From: JAHRAW01 sp965203265
GTDB lineage: Bacteria; Pseudomonadota; Gammaproteobacteria; Arenicellales; Poriferihabitantaceae
Assembly: GCA_965203265.1 (NCBI GenBank)
Contig: CBDBBV010000002.1
Coordinates: 1,922,001 to 1,986,000 of the forward strand
DNA: 64,000 nucleotides
Reading direction: 5' to 3'
Shown: in pieces, positions 15,743-23,682 of the stretch
How the letters are laid out: each line of letters opens with the position of its first letter
Numbering within the stretch: position 1 is the first letter of the stretch
The notes under the pieces: model-generated
Told to the model about the DNA's origin: nothing
The model's input: only the letters and a program-made list of their open reading frames with translations
Databases searched by the model: none
Made by a program: the position numbers and the translations under genes

Positions 15743-17467
15743 ATGCTTGCCTCTCAACGCCTCCTCGCCACCCTTCGGGAAACGCCGGCGGACGCCGAAA
15801 TCGTCAGCCACCAGTTGATGCTGCGCGCCGGTCTCATCCGCCGTGTCGCCGCCGGCATATACGACTGGCTGCCCACCGGCGTCAATGTGTTGCGCAAGGT
15901 GGAGCGCATCATCCGCGAGGAGATGAACCGCGCCGGCGCTCAAGAGGTGCTGCTGCCCGCGGTGCAGCCCGCCGAGCTGTGGCGGGAATCCGGGCGGTGG
16001 GATGAATTCGGCCCGGAACTGCTACGCTTCCGCGATCGCCATCAACGGGATTTCTGCCTCGGCCCCACTCACGAAGAGGTGATCACCACGCTGGTGAAAA
16101 ACGAGTTGCGCAGCTATCGTCAGCTGCCGGTCAATTTCTATCAGATTCAAACCAAATTCCGCGACGAGATCAGGCCGCGTTTCGGCGTCATGCGCGGGCG
16201 GGAATTCGTCATGAAGGACGCCTATTCCTTCGACACGGATCGCGCCTCGCTGCAACAGGCATATCAGCGCATGCACCAAGCATACTGCGCCATATTCGAC
16301 CGCATGGGGCTGCGCTATCGGGCGGTGGTGGCCGATTCCGGCAGCATCGGCGGCGATACCTCCCACGAATTTCATGTTCTCGCCGATTCCGGCGAGGACG
16401 CCATCGCCTTTTCCACCGACGGCGACTACGCGACCAATCTGGAAATGGCCGAGGCGCCCGTGCCGCCGGAAGCGCGCCCAGCGCCCACCGAGTCAATGCG
16501 GTTGGTAGACACGCCCGACACCAAGACCATCCGCGCCCTCGTCGAAAACTTTTCCCTGCCCATCGAAAAAACCATCAAGACGCTGGTGGTGGCGGCCTCC
16601 GACGAATCGGCACACGGCCTGATCGCCCTACTGGTGCGCGGCGACCACGAGCTGAATATCCGCAAAGCCGAGAAACTCGCGCAGGTGGCATCCCCATTGC
16701 GCATGGCCGACGGAGATGAAATTCGAGAGGCCATCGGCGCCGGGCCCGGCTCCCTCGGCCCGGTCAACCTGCCCATCGACTTCATCGCCGACCACAGCGT
16801 CGCGGCAATGGCGGATTTCGGCGCCGGCGCCAACATCGAAGACAAGCATTATTTCGGCATCAACTGGGGGCGCGACCTGCCATTGCCGCAAGCCGCCGAC
16901 CTGCGCAATGTGGTCGAAGGCGATCCCGGTCCGGACGGTCAGGGCACATTGACCATCGCTCGCGGCATCGAGGTCGGCCACATCTTCCAACTGGGCGCCA
17001 AATACAGCGAGGCGCTGGGCGCCACCGTGTTGGACGAGGACGGCAAGCCGGTGGTCATGGAAATGGGGTGTTACGGCATCGGCGTAACCCGCGTGATCGC
17101 CGCCGCCATCGAGCAACATCACGATGACAAGGGAATCATCTGGCCCGACGCCATCGCCCCCTACGATGTCGCCATCGTGCCGGTGGGCTATCACCGCTCG
17201 GCGGCTGTGCGAAAGGCGGCGCTGGACTTGCACGATCGGTTGTGCCAAGCGGGTTTCGATGTGCTGCTCGACGACCGCGATGAAAGGCCCGGAGTCATGT
17301 TCGCCGATATGGAATTGATCGGCATCCCCCACCGCTTGGTGGTGGCGCAACGCGGCCTCGAAAAGGGCGTGGTCGAGTACCGCCGACGCTCCACCGGCGA
17401 AGCACAGGAAAGGGAAATCGAAATCGACTCGCTGTCGGAAACCCTGTTGGCGTTGAAGAGCCTTTGA
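15743..17467 (+). CDS. proS: Prolyl-tRNA synthetase, bacterial type
   Basis: ProS charges tRNA-Pro. From the ATG at 15743 the protein has 574 residues, the normal bacterial length with an editing (INS) domain. Class II motifs are seen in LPAVQPAELWRESGRW, QTKFRDEIRPRFGVMRGREF and GCYGIGVTRVIAAAIEQHHD. The editing domain occupies about residues 220-400, between motifs 2 and 3. The C-terminal anticodon-binding domain starts near IVPVGYH. The family N-terminus MLASQRLLATLRETPADAEI settles the start; the open frame begins upstream at 15551 without conservation. Confidence 0.97.
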   Translation: MLASQRLLATLRETPADAEIVSHQLMLRAGLIRRVAAGIYDWLPTGVNVLRKVERIIREEMNRAGAQEVLLPAVQPAELWRESGRWDEFGPELLRFRDRHQRDFCLGPTHEEVITTLVKNELRSYRQLPVNFYQIQTKFRDEIRPRFGVMRGREFVMKDAYSFDTDRASLQQAYQRMHQAYCAIFDRMGLRYRAVVADSGSIGGDTSHEFHVLADSGEDAIAFSTDGDYATNLEMAEAPVPPEARPAPTESMRLVDTPDTKTIRALVENFSLPIEKTIKTLVVAASDESAHGLIALLVRGDHELNIRKAEKLAQVASPLRMADGDEIREAIGAGPGSLGPVNLPIDFIADHSVAAMADFGAGANIEDKHYFGINWGRDLPLPQAADLRNVVEGDPGPDGQGTLTIARGIEVGHIFQLGAKYSEALGATVLDEDGKPVVMEMGCYGIGVTRVIAAAIEQHHDDKGIIWPDAIAPYDVAIVPVGYHRSAAVRKAALDLHDRLCQAGFDVLLDDRDERPGVMFADMELIGIPHRLVVAQRGLEKGVVEYRRRSTGEAQEREIEIDSLSETLLALKSL

Positions 17468-17552
17468 AGGCCCTTTGAATGGCCGTTGAAACGTCTTTGA
17501 CGGGCCCTAAGGCCGAGCCTGAACCCATGCTATTTTCGTATCATTTCCCGTA

Positions 17553-17579
17553 TTGACACGCGCCCAACACTGGTACACT
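17553..17579 (+). promoter_or_regulatory. Promoter of the cold-shock gene
   Basis: A perfect TTGACA (17553-17558) is followed 15 bases later by an extended -10, TGG-TACACT (17571-17579). Transcription from about 17586 would leave a leader of roughly 107 bases, in keeping with the long structured leaders of cold-shock mRNAs. Confidence 0.55.
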
Positions 17580-17692
17580 CAGAGGCGTTGCCCGCTGGCA
17601 CAAGGGGCACGAATCGGCGAGGTCGCTCACACGAGCCGGCTCTGCCGCAAGAGCCACCGAGGTGGCAAATTTTCATCGAGCGAGAGGTAAAC

Positions 17693-17905
17693 ATGTCAGG
17701 CAAACAAGCAACCGGAACCGTGAAGTGGTTTAACGATACCAAGGGTTTTGGTTTCATAGAGCGATCGGAAGGGCCCGATGTTTTCGTGCACTACCGAGCA
17801 ATCAACGGAGAGGGTCGAAGAACCCTCCATGACGGCCAACAAGTTACATTTGAAGTGGTGAGCGGCCCCAAGGGACTGCAAGCGGAGAACGTAACACCCG
17901 TCTAG
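17693..17905 (+). CDS. csp: Cold-shock domain protein, CspA family
   Basis: This is a 70-residue single cold-shock domain that binds single-stranded RNA and DNA. It has TGTVKWFNDTKGFGFIE, with RNP1 as KGFGFIE, and DVFVHYRAI, with RNP2 as VFVHY. The central HYRAI replaces the common HFSAI. GAGAGG lies 5 bases before the ATG. A hairpin spans the stop codon, a strong terminator follows, and an extended -10 promoter lies about 107 bases upstream, so it is a monocistronic unit. Confidence 0.96.
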   Translation: MSGKQATGTVKWFNDTKGFGFIERSEGPDVFVHYRAINGEGRRTLHDGQQVTFEVVSGPKGLQAENVTPV

Positions 17906-17933
17906 AGTACAACCATCGTCCCGACTAGACGGG
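17897..17933 (+). promoter_or_regulatory. Inverted repeat spanning the cold-shock gene stop codon
   Basis: CCCGTCTAG (17897-17905, including the TAG stop) is perfectly complementary to CTAGACGGG (17925-17933), with a 19-base loop. It lies just before the main terminator and may stabilise the 3' end of the transcript or affect termination. Confidence 0.6.
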
Positions 17934-17941
17934 ACACTACA

Positions 17942-17980
17942 CGCCCGTCGGCGCATGTCGCGTCGGCGGGCGTTTTCGTT
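17942..17980 (+). terminator. Intrinsic terminator of the cold-shock gene
   Basis: A 12-bp stem (17942-17953 with 17961-17972, including two G-T pairs) has a 7-base loop and is followed by TTTTCGTT. Confidence 0.85.
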
Positions 17981-18053
17981 ATGCGCGAGATCACTCGAAG
18001 GCGTAGCGACCAACGACCGAGCGACCGAGCAAACCGCCCGACTCGCCGTATCC

Positions 18054-18320
18054 CTACTGCGGATTCCAAGCATCCGGCAAGACGATGCCGTCGCCGAAAA
18101 ACCACGCCTCCATCTGCGCCGCCAGATAGCGCTTGTGCTCGGCCTCCAGCGGATTCAGCTTGTATTCATTGATGAGAATGGTCTGCTGGCGCAGCCACTC
18201 CTGCCAAGCCTCCTTGGACACGCTTTCATACAGTCGCTGACCGAGCTCGCCGGGCCACGGCGGGAAGTCCAGTCCCTCGGCCTCTCGGCCCAGTTTCACG
18301 CATTGCACCTTACGACTCAT
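18054..18320 (-). CDS. yggX: Fe(2+)-trafficking / oxidative damage protection protein YggX
   Basis: This is an 88-residue cytosolic protein of normal family length. It starts SRKVQCVKLGREAEGLDFPP, with the conserved Cys-Val-Lys-Leu region, and continues WQEWLRQQTILINEYKLNP. YggX handles labile iron and protects Fe-S enzymes from oxidative damage. It overlaps the 3' end of mutY by 11 bases. The mutY-yggX pairing is classical in Gammaproteobacteria and makes functional sense because MutY is an Fe-S protein. Confidence 0.96.
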   Translation of the reverse strand: MSRKVQCVKLGREAEGLDFPPWPGELGQRLYESVSKEAWQEWLRQQTILINEYKLNPLEAEHKRYLAAQMEAWFFGDGIVLPDAWNPQ

Positions 18321-19425
18321 CGAACATACCCAGAATACGGTTGACCACCACCGGCAATCCCACCGGCGCCGGAGAAGTCGGGTTGTACCAAAGATGCGCC
18401 GCGCTGTCCATGATTCGCCCGCCTCCCTCGCCCCACTCGCCCGTACTCGCGCAGACGGCGGGCAGGGGCAGGATGTCTAGGTCGAAGTGGGTGAACGAAT
18501 GCCGCACGATCGGCAACGGCTCGCCGACCTCCACGACCAAGCCGAATTGCTGCCGGCACCACTGCGCCACCGGGCGTTTTTGCAGTTGCTCCCCCGGCGG
18601 CGGCGCGCCCGCGTATTCGGGCAACGACCACAATCCGCCCCAAATTCCGCTGGGCGGGCGTTTCACCAGTAGCCATCGGGAGTGGTGGGAGTGGTGGTTG
18701 CCGATCACCAACATGACGACTGAGCGAAGTGGGCGGGCGGCCTTCGGTTTGCGGCGGGGGAAGGCGGCGGGGTCGCCCCGGCCCTGGCGAAAGGCGCGGC
18801 AATCCGCCGCCAGCGGGCAATCGGCGCACAGCGGTTTGGCGCGCCGGCAGACGGTCGCGCCGAGGTCCATGAGCGCCTGCGTGTAGTCGCCGACTCGCCG
18901 AGCCGGAGTGAGGCGGTCGGCGATTTCCCACAGTTGCGCCTTCACCTTGCGCTCCGCCGGATCGTCGGCGATGGCGTAATAGCGCGTCAGCACGCGCACC
19001 ACATTGCCGTCGAGAATCGGATAGCGCCGCCCCCAGGCAAACGCCAGAATCGCCCCGGCAGTGGAGCGGCCGATGCCGGGGAGAGCCAGCACTTGATCGA
19101 ATCGGTCGGGGAATCGGCCGGCGTGGTGCGCCACCATGCGCTTGGCCGCGGCGTGCAGATTGCGTGCCCGCGCGTAGTAGCCGAGGCCGGACCAGTGGTG
19201 CAATACATCGTCCTCGTCGCTGCGCGCCAGTGTGGCGATGTCGGGGAATCTCGCGAGGAATCTGTGGTAATAGGGGATCACCGTGCTCACGCGGGTTTGT
19301 TGCAGCATGATCTCCGAGATCCAGATTTGATATGGACTGCGGCGGCGCCAGGGCAGGGATTTGCGCCCGTGGCGGTCGAACCAGCGCAGCAGGCGGCGGC
19401 TGAATTGGGTGGGGGGCGATGTCAT
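18310..19425 (-). CDS. mutY: A/G-specific adenine DNA glycosylase MutY
   Basis: MutY removes adenine mispaired with 8-oxoguanine. The 371-residue sequence has the catalytic Glu in WISEIMLQQTRVSTVIPYY, the helix-hairpin-helix LALPGIGRSTAGAILAFAWG, and the catalytic Asp in ILDGNVVRVLTRY. It also has a [4Fe-4S] loop with C-x6-C-x2-C-x5-C spacing (CRRAKPLCADCPLAADC). The C-terminal NUDIX-like domain follows (RPPSGIWGGLWSLPEYA), with VRHSFTHFDLDI near the end. It is upstream of and overlaps yggX, and is divergent from yejA across 77 bases. Confidence 0.97.
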   Translation of the reverse strand: MTSPPTQFSRRLLRWFDRHGRKSLPWRRRSPYQIWISEIMLQQTRVSTVIPYYHRFLARFPDIATLARSDEDDVLHHWSGLGYYARARNLHAAAKRMVAHHAGRFPDRFDQVLALPGIGRSTAGAILAFAWGRRYPILDGNVVRVLTRYYAIADDPAERKVKAQLWEIADRLTPARRVGDYTQALMDLGATVCRRAKPLCADCPLAADCRAFRQGRGDPAAFPRRKPKAARPLRSVVMLVIGNHHSHHSRWLLVKRPPSGIWGGLWSLPEYAGAPPPGEQLQKRPVAQWCRQQFGLVVEVGEPLPIVRHSFTHFDLDILPLPAVCASTGEWGEGGGRIMDSAAHLWYNPTSPAPVGLPVVVNRILGMFDES

Positions 19426-19502
19426 CGAATGCAGAAAGAGAGCCTCGGAATCAGCGAATCGGCGAATCGAAATTCGCCGTTCCCGTGTACAATCTCGCGT
19501 AT

Positions 19503-21509
19503 ATGCGAGCGCACTGCAACCCCATCAATCCAAGAATAATCGGCGCGGGCGCGGCGTGCATTGCGCTGGCGCTGGTGCTGGTCAGCCAGAATGCGGCGTT
19601 GGCGCAAGGCGAAATCATCCGCGCCGACGCCATCGCCATGCACGGCGCGCCCAAATATCCGGCGGGATTCAGCCATTTCGACTATGTCAACCCGAATGCG
19701 CCCAAAGGCGGTTCCCTGCGGCAGGGGGCGCGCGGCACCTTCGACAGCTTCAACGCCTGGATCGACAAGGGCACGCCCGCCGCTACCGGCTCCATCGAAA
19801 CCCTCATGGTATCGTCTCAAGACGAGGCATTCACCAAGTACTGCCTGTTGTGCGAATCGGTCGAATATCCGGCGGATCGATCGTGGATCACGTTTCACCT
19901 GCGCGCGGAGGCAAGATGGCATGACAGCGCGCCCATCATGCCACAGGATGTGGTGTGGTCGTTCAACACCCTGATGGAAAAGGGGGCATCCAGATACCGC
20001 TTCTATTACGCCGATGTGGCCGGCGTGGAGGCGGTCGGGGGGCGCGCGGTGCGCTTCACCTTCAAGACCAACGAGAATCGCGAGCTGCCGCTGATTCTCG
20101 GCGATCTCCCCATACTGCCGAAGCATTACTGGGCGCAAAACGAGAACGATTTCACCAAGACCACCCTGACCCCGCCCCTCGGCAGCGGGCCCTACCGAGT
20201 GGGGCGATTCGACCCGGGCCGCTTCGTCGAGCTCGAGCGGGTGGCGGACTATTGGGGGGCACATCTGCCGGTCAATCGAGGCATCAACAATTTCGACATC
20301 CTGCGCACGGATTATTTTCGCGATCGCATCCCCATTCGGCTGGCGCTGAAATCCGGCGATGTGGATTTCTACGCGGAAAACACCGCCAAAAGTTGGGCCA
20401 CCGAATTCGACATCCCCTCGGTCGAGGCCGGTTGGCTGGTGAAGGAGCGCATCGAGCATCAGGCGCCGCAGGGAATGCAGGCATTCGTGCTCAACCTGCG
20501 GCGGGGGAAATTTCAAAATCGCCTGATCCGTCAGGCCATCGGGCTGGCGTTCGACTTCAATTGGACCAATCAGAAGATCTTCTACGACCAATACACCCGC
20601 ACGGAAAGCTACTTCAGCAACTCCGAACTGGCCTCCTCCGGCATCCCGCAGGGAGACGAACTGGCCATCCTCGAACCCTACCGCGACCAACTGCCGCCCG
20701 AATTGTTCACCCAAGTTTATGCCAGCCCGAAAACCGACGGCAGCGGCTGGCCGCGACAAAACCTGCTGCAAGCGCTCGATCTCATCCGTCAAGCCGGCTG
20801 GGAAATCCGAGACGGCAGGCTGATCGATCCCGAAGGCAATATCCCCCTGCAGATCGAAATGCTCACCTACAGCAGTTCCTGGGATCGCCTCATCCTGCCA
20901 TATGTAAGCAACCTGAAACGCTTGGGCATCGACATGAAGGTGCGTCTGGTGGACACCAGCCAGTACATCAACCGCGTGCGCGCCTTCGATTTCGACATGC
21001 TGGTGAGCGGCTGGCCGCAGTCCGAGTCGCCGGGCAACGAGCAGCGCGAATTCTGGAGTTGCGCCGCCGCCGAGCGATCCGGCAGCCGCAATATGGCGGG
21101 CATCTGCCATCCGGTGATCGACGCCCTCATCCGCAAACTGATCGCCGCGCGCACCCGCGAGCAGCTGATCACGACCACGCGGGCGTTGGATCGCGTGTTG
21201 CTGTGGGGGCATTATGTGGTGCCGAACTGGCATTTGAACGCGGATCGGATTCTGTGGTGGAATCGATACGACCGCCCGCAAACGCCCCTGCGCAACGGCG
21301 TGAGCGTGGCTAGATGGTGGCACGATCCGGCCAAGGCGGCCGCCCTCGAAGAGGCGCGCGCACGCGGCGAAATCACCTCGGGACGGCGCGCGGGCGAGAC
21401 CAATCCCCACGGGCCCTGGCCAAGCGGCTGGCGACTGGCGTTGCTGATCGCCATCCTGCTCGGCGGCGTCTACATGGCGCGCAGATATTTCCGGCGGAGG
21501 GAGAACTGA
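19503..21509 (+). CDS. yejA: Periplasmic substrate-binding protein of a microcin C/peptide ABC transporter (YejA-like), with C-terminal membrane segment
   Basis: This 668-residue protein belongs to the SBP_bac_5 family. From the ATG at 19503 there is a signal peptide (about residues 10-35, ending ALAQG) followed by ADAIAMHGAPKYPAGFSHFD and NPNAPKGGSLRQGARGTFDS, both typical of YejA. It delivers oligopeptides to the YejBE permease. Unusually, the C-terminus ends in a hydrophobic stretch (LALLIAILLGGVYMA) followed by Arg-rich residues, which would anchor the protein in the inner membrane. Its stop overlaps the yejB start by one base (TGATG). It heads a yejABEF operon. Confidence 0.92.
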   Translation: MRAHCNPINPRIIGAGAACIALALVLVSQNAALAQGEIIRADAIAMHGAPKYPAGFSHFDYVNPNAPKGGSLRQGARGTFDSFNAWIDKGTPAATGSIETLMVSSQDEAFTKYCLLCESVEYPADRSWITFHLRAEARWHDSAPIMPQDVVWSFNTLMEKGASRYRFYYADVAGVEAVGGRAVRFTFKTNENRELPLILGDLPILPKHYWAQNENDFTKTTLTPPLGSGPYRVGRFDPGRFVELERVADYWGAHLPVNRGINNFDILRTDYFRDRIPIRLALKSGDVDFYAENTAKSWATEFDIPSVEAGWLVKERIEHQAPQGMQAFVLNLRRGKFQNRLIRQAIGLAFDFNWTNQKIFYDQYTRTESYFSNSELASSGIPQGDELAILEPYRDQLPPELFTQVYASPKTDGSGWPRQNLLQALDLIRQAGWEIRDGRLIDPEGNIPLQIEMLTYSSSWDRLILPYVSNLKRLGIDMKVRLVDTSQYINRVRAFDFDMLVSGWPQSESPGNEQREFWSCAAAERSGSRNMAGICHPVIDALIRKLIAARTREQLITTTRALDRVLLWGHYVVPNWHLNADRILWWNRYDRPQTPLRNGVSVARWWHDPAKAAALEEARARGEITSGRRAGETNPHGPWPSGWRLALLIAILLGGVYMARRYFRRREN

Positions 21510-22609
21510 TGGGCGCCTATCTGCTCAAGCGGTTGCTGCTGGTGCTGCCCACGCTGGGGTTGATCATGCTGCTCAATTTCGTGGTCATCCAATTCGCCCC
21601 CGGAGGACCGGTGGAGCAGGCCATCGCCAACATAACCGGCGAAGGGGTGGATGCGGCCGAGCGGGTGACCCGAGACACCTCGGAAAATATAAACGTCGGC
21701 GGCGGCGGCGGAGCCGGCGGCGACAGTCGTTATCGCGGCGCTCAGGGCCTGAGTCCGGAATTCATCGCCGAGCTGGAAAAACGCTTCGGCTTCGACAAGC
21801 CGGTGCACCAGCGTTTCATCGACATGATGGCCAACTACCTGCGCTTCGACTTCGGCGACAGTTTCTTCCGCGACAAATCGGTGGTGGAATTGGTGCTGGA
21901 CAAAATGCCGGTGTCGATCTCCCTCGGACTGTGGTCCACCCTGCTGGTCTATCTGGTCAGCATCCCGCTGGGCGTGGCCAAGGCGGTGCGAGACGGCAGC
22001 CGCTTCGACATCACCACCAGCGTGTTGTTGACCATCGGCGTCGCCATTCCCGGCTTCCTGTTTGCCGTCCTCCTATTGGTGGTGTTCGCCGGCGGGGTAT
22101 ATTTCGATTGGTTCCCGTTGCGCGATCTGGTGTCCGACAACTGGCACTCCCTCTCCTGGCCGGCCAAGATCGCCGACTATTTCTGGCATCTCGCCCTGCC
22201 CATCACCGCCCTCACCATCAGCGGCTTCGCCTCGCTGGCGATGCTCACCAAGAACTCGTTCCTCGACCAGATCAGCCAGCAATATGTGCTGACCGCGCGC
22301 GCCAAGGGTCTGAGCGAGCGCAAGGTCATGTATCGCCATGTATTCCGCAACGCCATGCTCATCGTCATCGCCGGTTTCCCCGCCGCCGTGGTCAATATCC
22401 TGTTCACCGGCGCCATGCTGATCGAGATCATCTTCTCGCTCGACGGCCTCGGACTGCTGGGATTCGAGGCGGCGCTGCAGCGCGACTACCCGTTGATGTT
22501 CGGCACCCTGTGGTTCTTCACCTTGCTGGGCCTGCTCCTCGGCATCATCTCCGACCTCATGTATACCTGGATCGACCCCCGCATCGACTTTGAAAGCCGT
22601 GAGCAATGA
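21509..22609 (+). CDS. yejB: Peptide ABC transporter permease YejB
   Basis: This 366-residue inner-membrane permease starts GAYLLKRLLLVLPTLGLIML, with about six membrane segments. The permease coupling loop reads QYVLTARAKGLSERKVMYRH (the EAA motif). Residues about 67-80 contain a Gly-rich insertion (NVGGGGGAGGDSRYRG) in the periplasmic part before the conserved FGFDKP segment. It overlaps yejA by one base and yejE by ATGA, so the four proteins are coupled in translation. Confidence 0.95.
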   Translation: MGAYLLKRLLLVLPTLGLIMLLNFVVIQFAPGGPVEQAIANITGEGVDAAERVTRDTSENINVGGGGGAGGDSRYRGAQGLSPEFIAELEKRFGFDKPVHQRFIDMMANYLRFDFGDSFFRDKSVVELVLDKMPVSISLGLWSTLLVYLVSIPLGVAKAVRDGSRFDITTSVLLTIGVAIPGFLFAVLLLVVFAGGVYFDWFPLRDLVSDNWHSLSWPAKIADYFWHLALPITALTISGFASLAMLTKNSFLDQISQQYVLTARAKGLSERKVMYRHVFRNAMLIVIAGFPAAVVNILFTGAMLIEIIFSLDGLGLLGFEAALQRDYPLMFGTLWFFTLLGLLLGIISDLMYTWIDPRIDFESREQ

Positions 22610-23682
22610 ACGCTGACAATCCCCCGCCACCGCCACCGCCACCGCCACCGCCGCGGTTGGCCCTCGGCCCCATGGGCGCGCGGCGCTGGGCGATGTTCAA
22701 GGCCAACCGGCGCGGCTTGTGGGCGCTGTGGATATTCCTCCTGCTGTTCGTCGTCTCGCTGTTCGCCGAATTGGTGGCCAACGACAAGCCCTTCTTCGTG
22801 TGGTACGATGGCGCCGCCTACTGGCCCGCCGCGATCGAATACGCGGAAACCGATTTCGGCGGCGACTTCCCCACCGAGGCGGTCTATCGCGACCCGTGGC
22901 TCAAGCGGCAGATCGAGGAAAACGGTTTCGCCGTGTGGCCGCTGCTCGAATTCCACCACACCACGGTGGACTGGGATCTCGACCACCCGGCACCCGCGCC
23001 CCCCGGCGGCGAACATCTCCTCGGCACCGACGATCAGGCGCGCGATGTGGTCGCCCGCATCATCTACGGCTTCCGCATTTCCGTGCTGTTCGGCTTTCTC
23101 CTGACGCTGGCGAGCGCCGTGGTCGGCGTCGCCGCCGGTGCCGTTCAGGGCTACTTCGGCGGCTGGCTCGACCTCATGTTGCAACGCTTCATGGAGGTGT
23201 GGAGCAGTATGCCGACACTGTACATATTGATCATTCTGGCGAGCGTGGTGGAGCCGAATTTCTGGTGGCTGCTGATCATCCTGCTGCTGTTCTCGTGGAT
23301 GGGCTTCGTCGGCGTGGTGCGCGCCGAATTCCTGAAGACGCGCAAACTCGAATATGTGCGCGCCGCCCGCGCCCTCGGCGTCGGCGACACCCGCATCATC
23401 CTCCGCCATGTCCTGCCGAACGCGCTGGTGGCCACCATAACCTTCATGCCGTTCACTCTGGCCGGCTCGGTAACCGTGCTGACCTCGCTGGATTTCCTCG
23501 GCTTCGGGCTGCCGCCCGGGTCCGCCTCCCTCGGCGAGATTCTGGCGCAGGGCAAGGCCAATCTGCAGGCGCCGTGGCTCGGAATTTCCGGCTTCGTCAT
23601 AGTCGGGCTGATGCTGTCGCTACTCATCTTCATCGGCGAAGCGGTGCGCGACGCCTTCGACCCGCGCAAGCTGTTCAAATGA
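22606..23682 (+). CDS. yejE: Peptide ABC transporter permease YejE
   Basis: This is the second permease (358 aa) of the Yej transporter. About six membrane segments are visible, and the EAA coupling loop reads LEYVRAARALGVGDTRIILR. The extreme N-terminus carries eleven consecutive prolines (residues 6-16) encoded by a CCACCG hexamer repeat. Translation through this run should depend on elongation factor P. The mature family core starts MFKANRRGLWALWIF. It overlaps yejB by ATGA at the start and yejF by ATGA at the end. Confidence 0.95.
   Translation: MNADNPPPPPPPPPPPRLALGPMGARRWAMFKANRRGLWALWIFLLLFVVSLFAELVANDKPFFVWYDGAAYWPAAIEYAETDFGGDFPTEAVYRDPWLKRQIEENGFAVWPLLEFHHTTVDWDLDHPAPAPPGGEHLLGTDDQARDVVARIIYGFRISVLFGFLLTLASAVVGVAAGAVQGYFGGWLDLMLQRFMEVWSSMPTLYILIILASVVEPNFWWLLIILLLFSWMGFVGVVRAEFLKTRKLEYVRAARALGVGDTRIILRHVLPNALVATITFMPFTLAGSVTVLTSLDFLGFGLPPGSASLGEILAQGKANLQAPWLGISGFVIVGLMLSLLIFIGEAVRDAFDPRKLFK
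22621..22653 (+). repeat. CCACCG hexamer repeat encoding eleven prolines at the YejE N-terminus
   Basis: About four CCACCG units plus flanking CCC/CCG codons give eleven Pro codons in a row. Slippage would change the proline count by two and keep the reading frame. Confidence 0.9.

Noticed and set aside
19422..21410. 662-codon open frame on the minus strand
   Set aside because: It lies entirely antisense to yejA, which has a signal peptide and full family conservation; the frame is a by-product of GC-rich codon use.
22621..22653. CRISPR-like or phase-variable repeat
   Set aside because: It is an in-frame hexamer encoding prolines with no spacers; length changes would not shift the frame. 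No CRISPR array is visible in the window.
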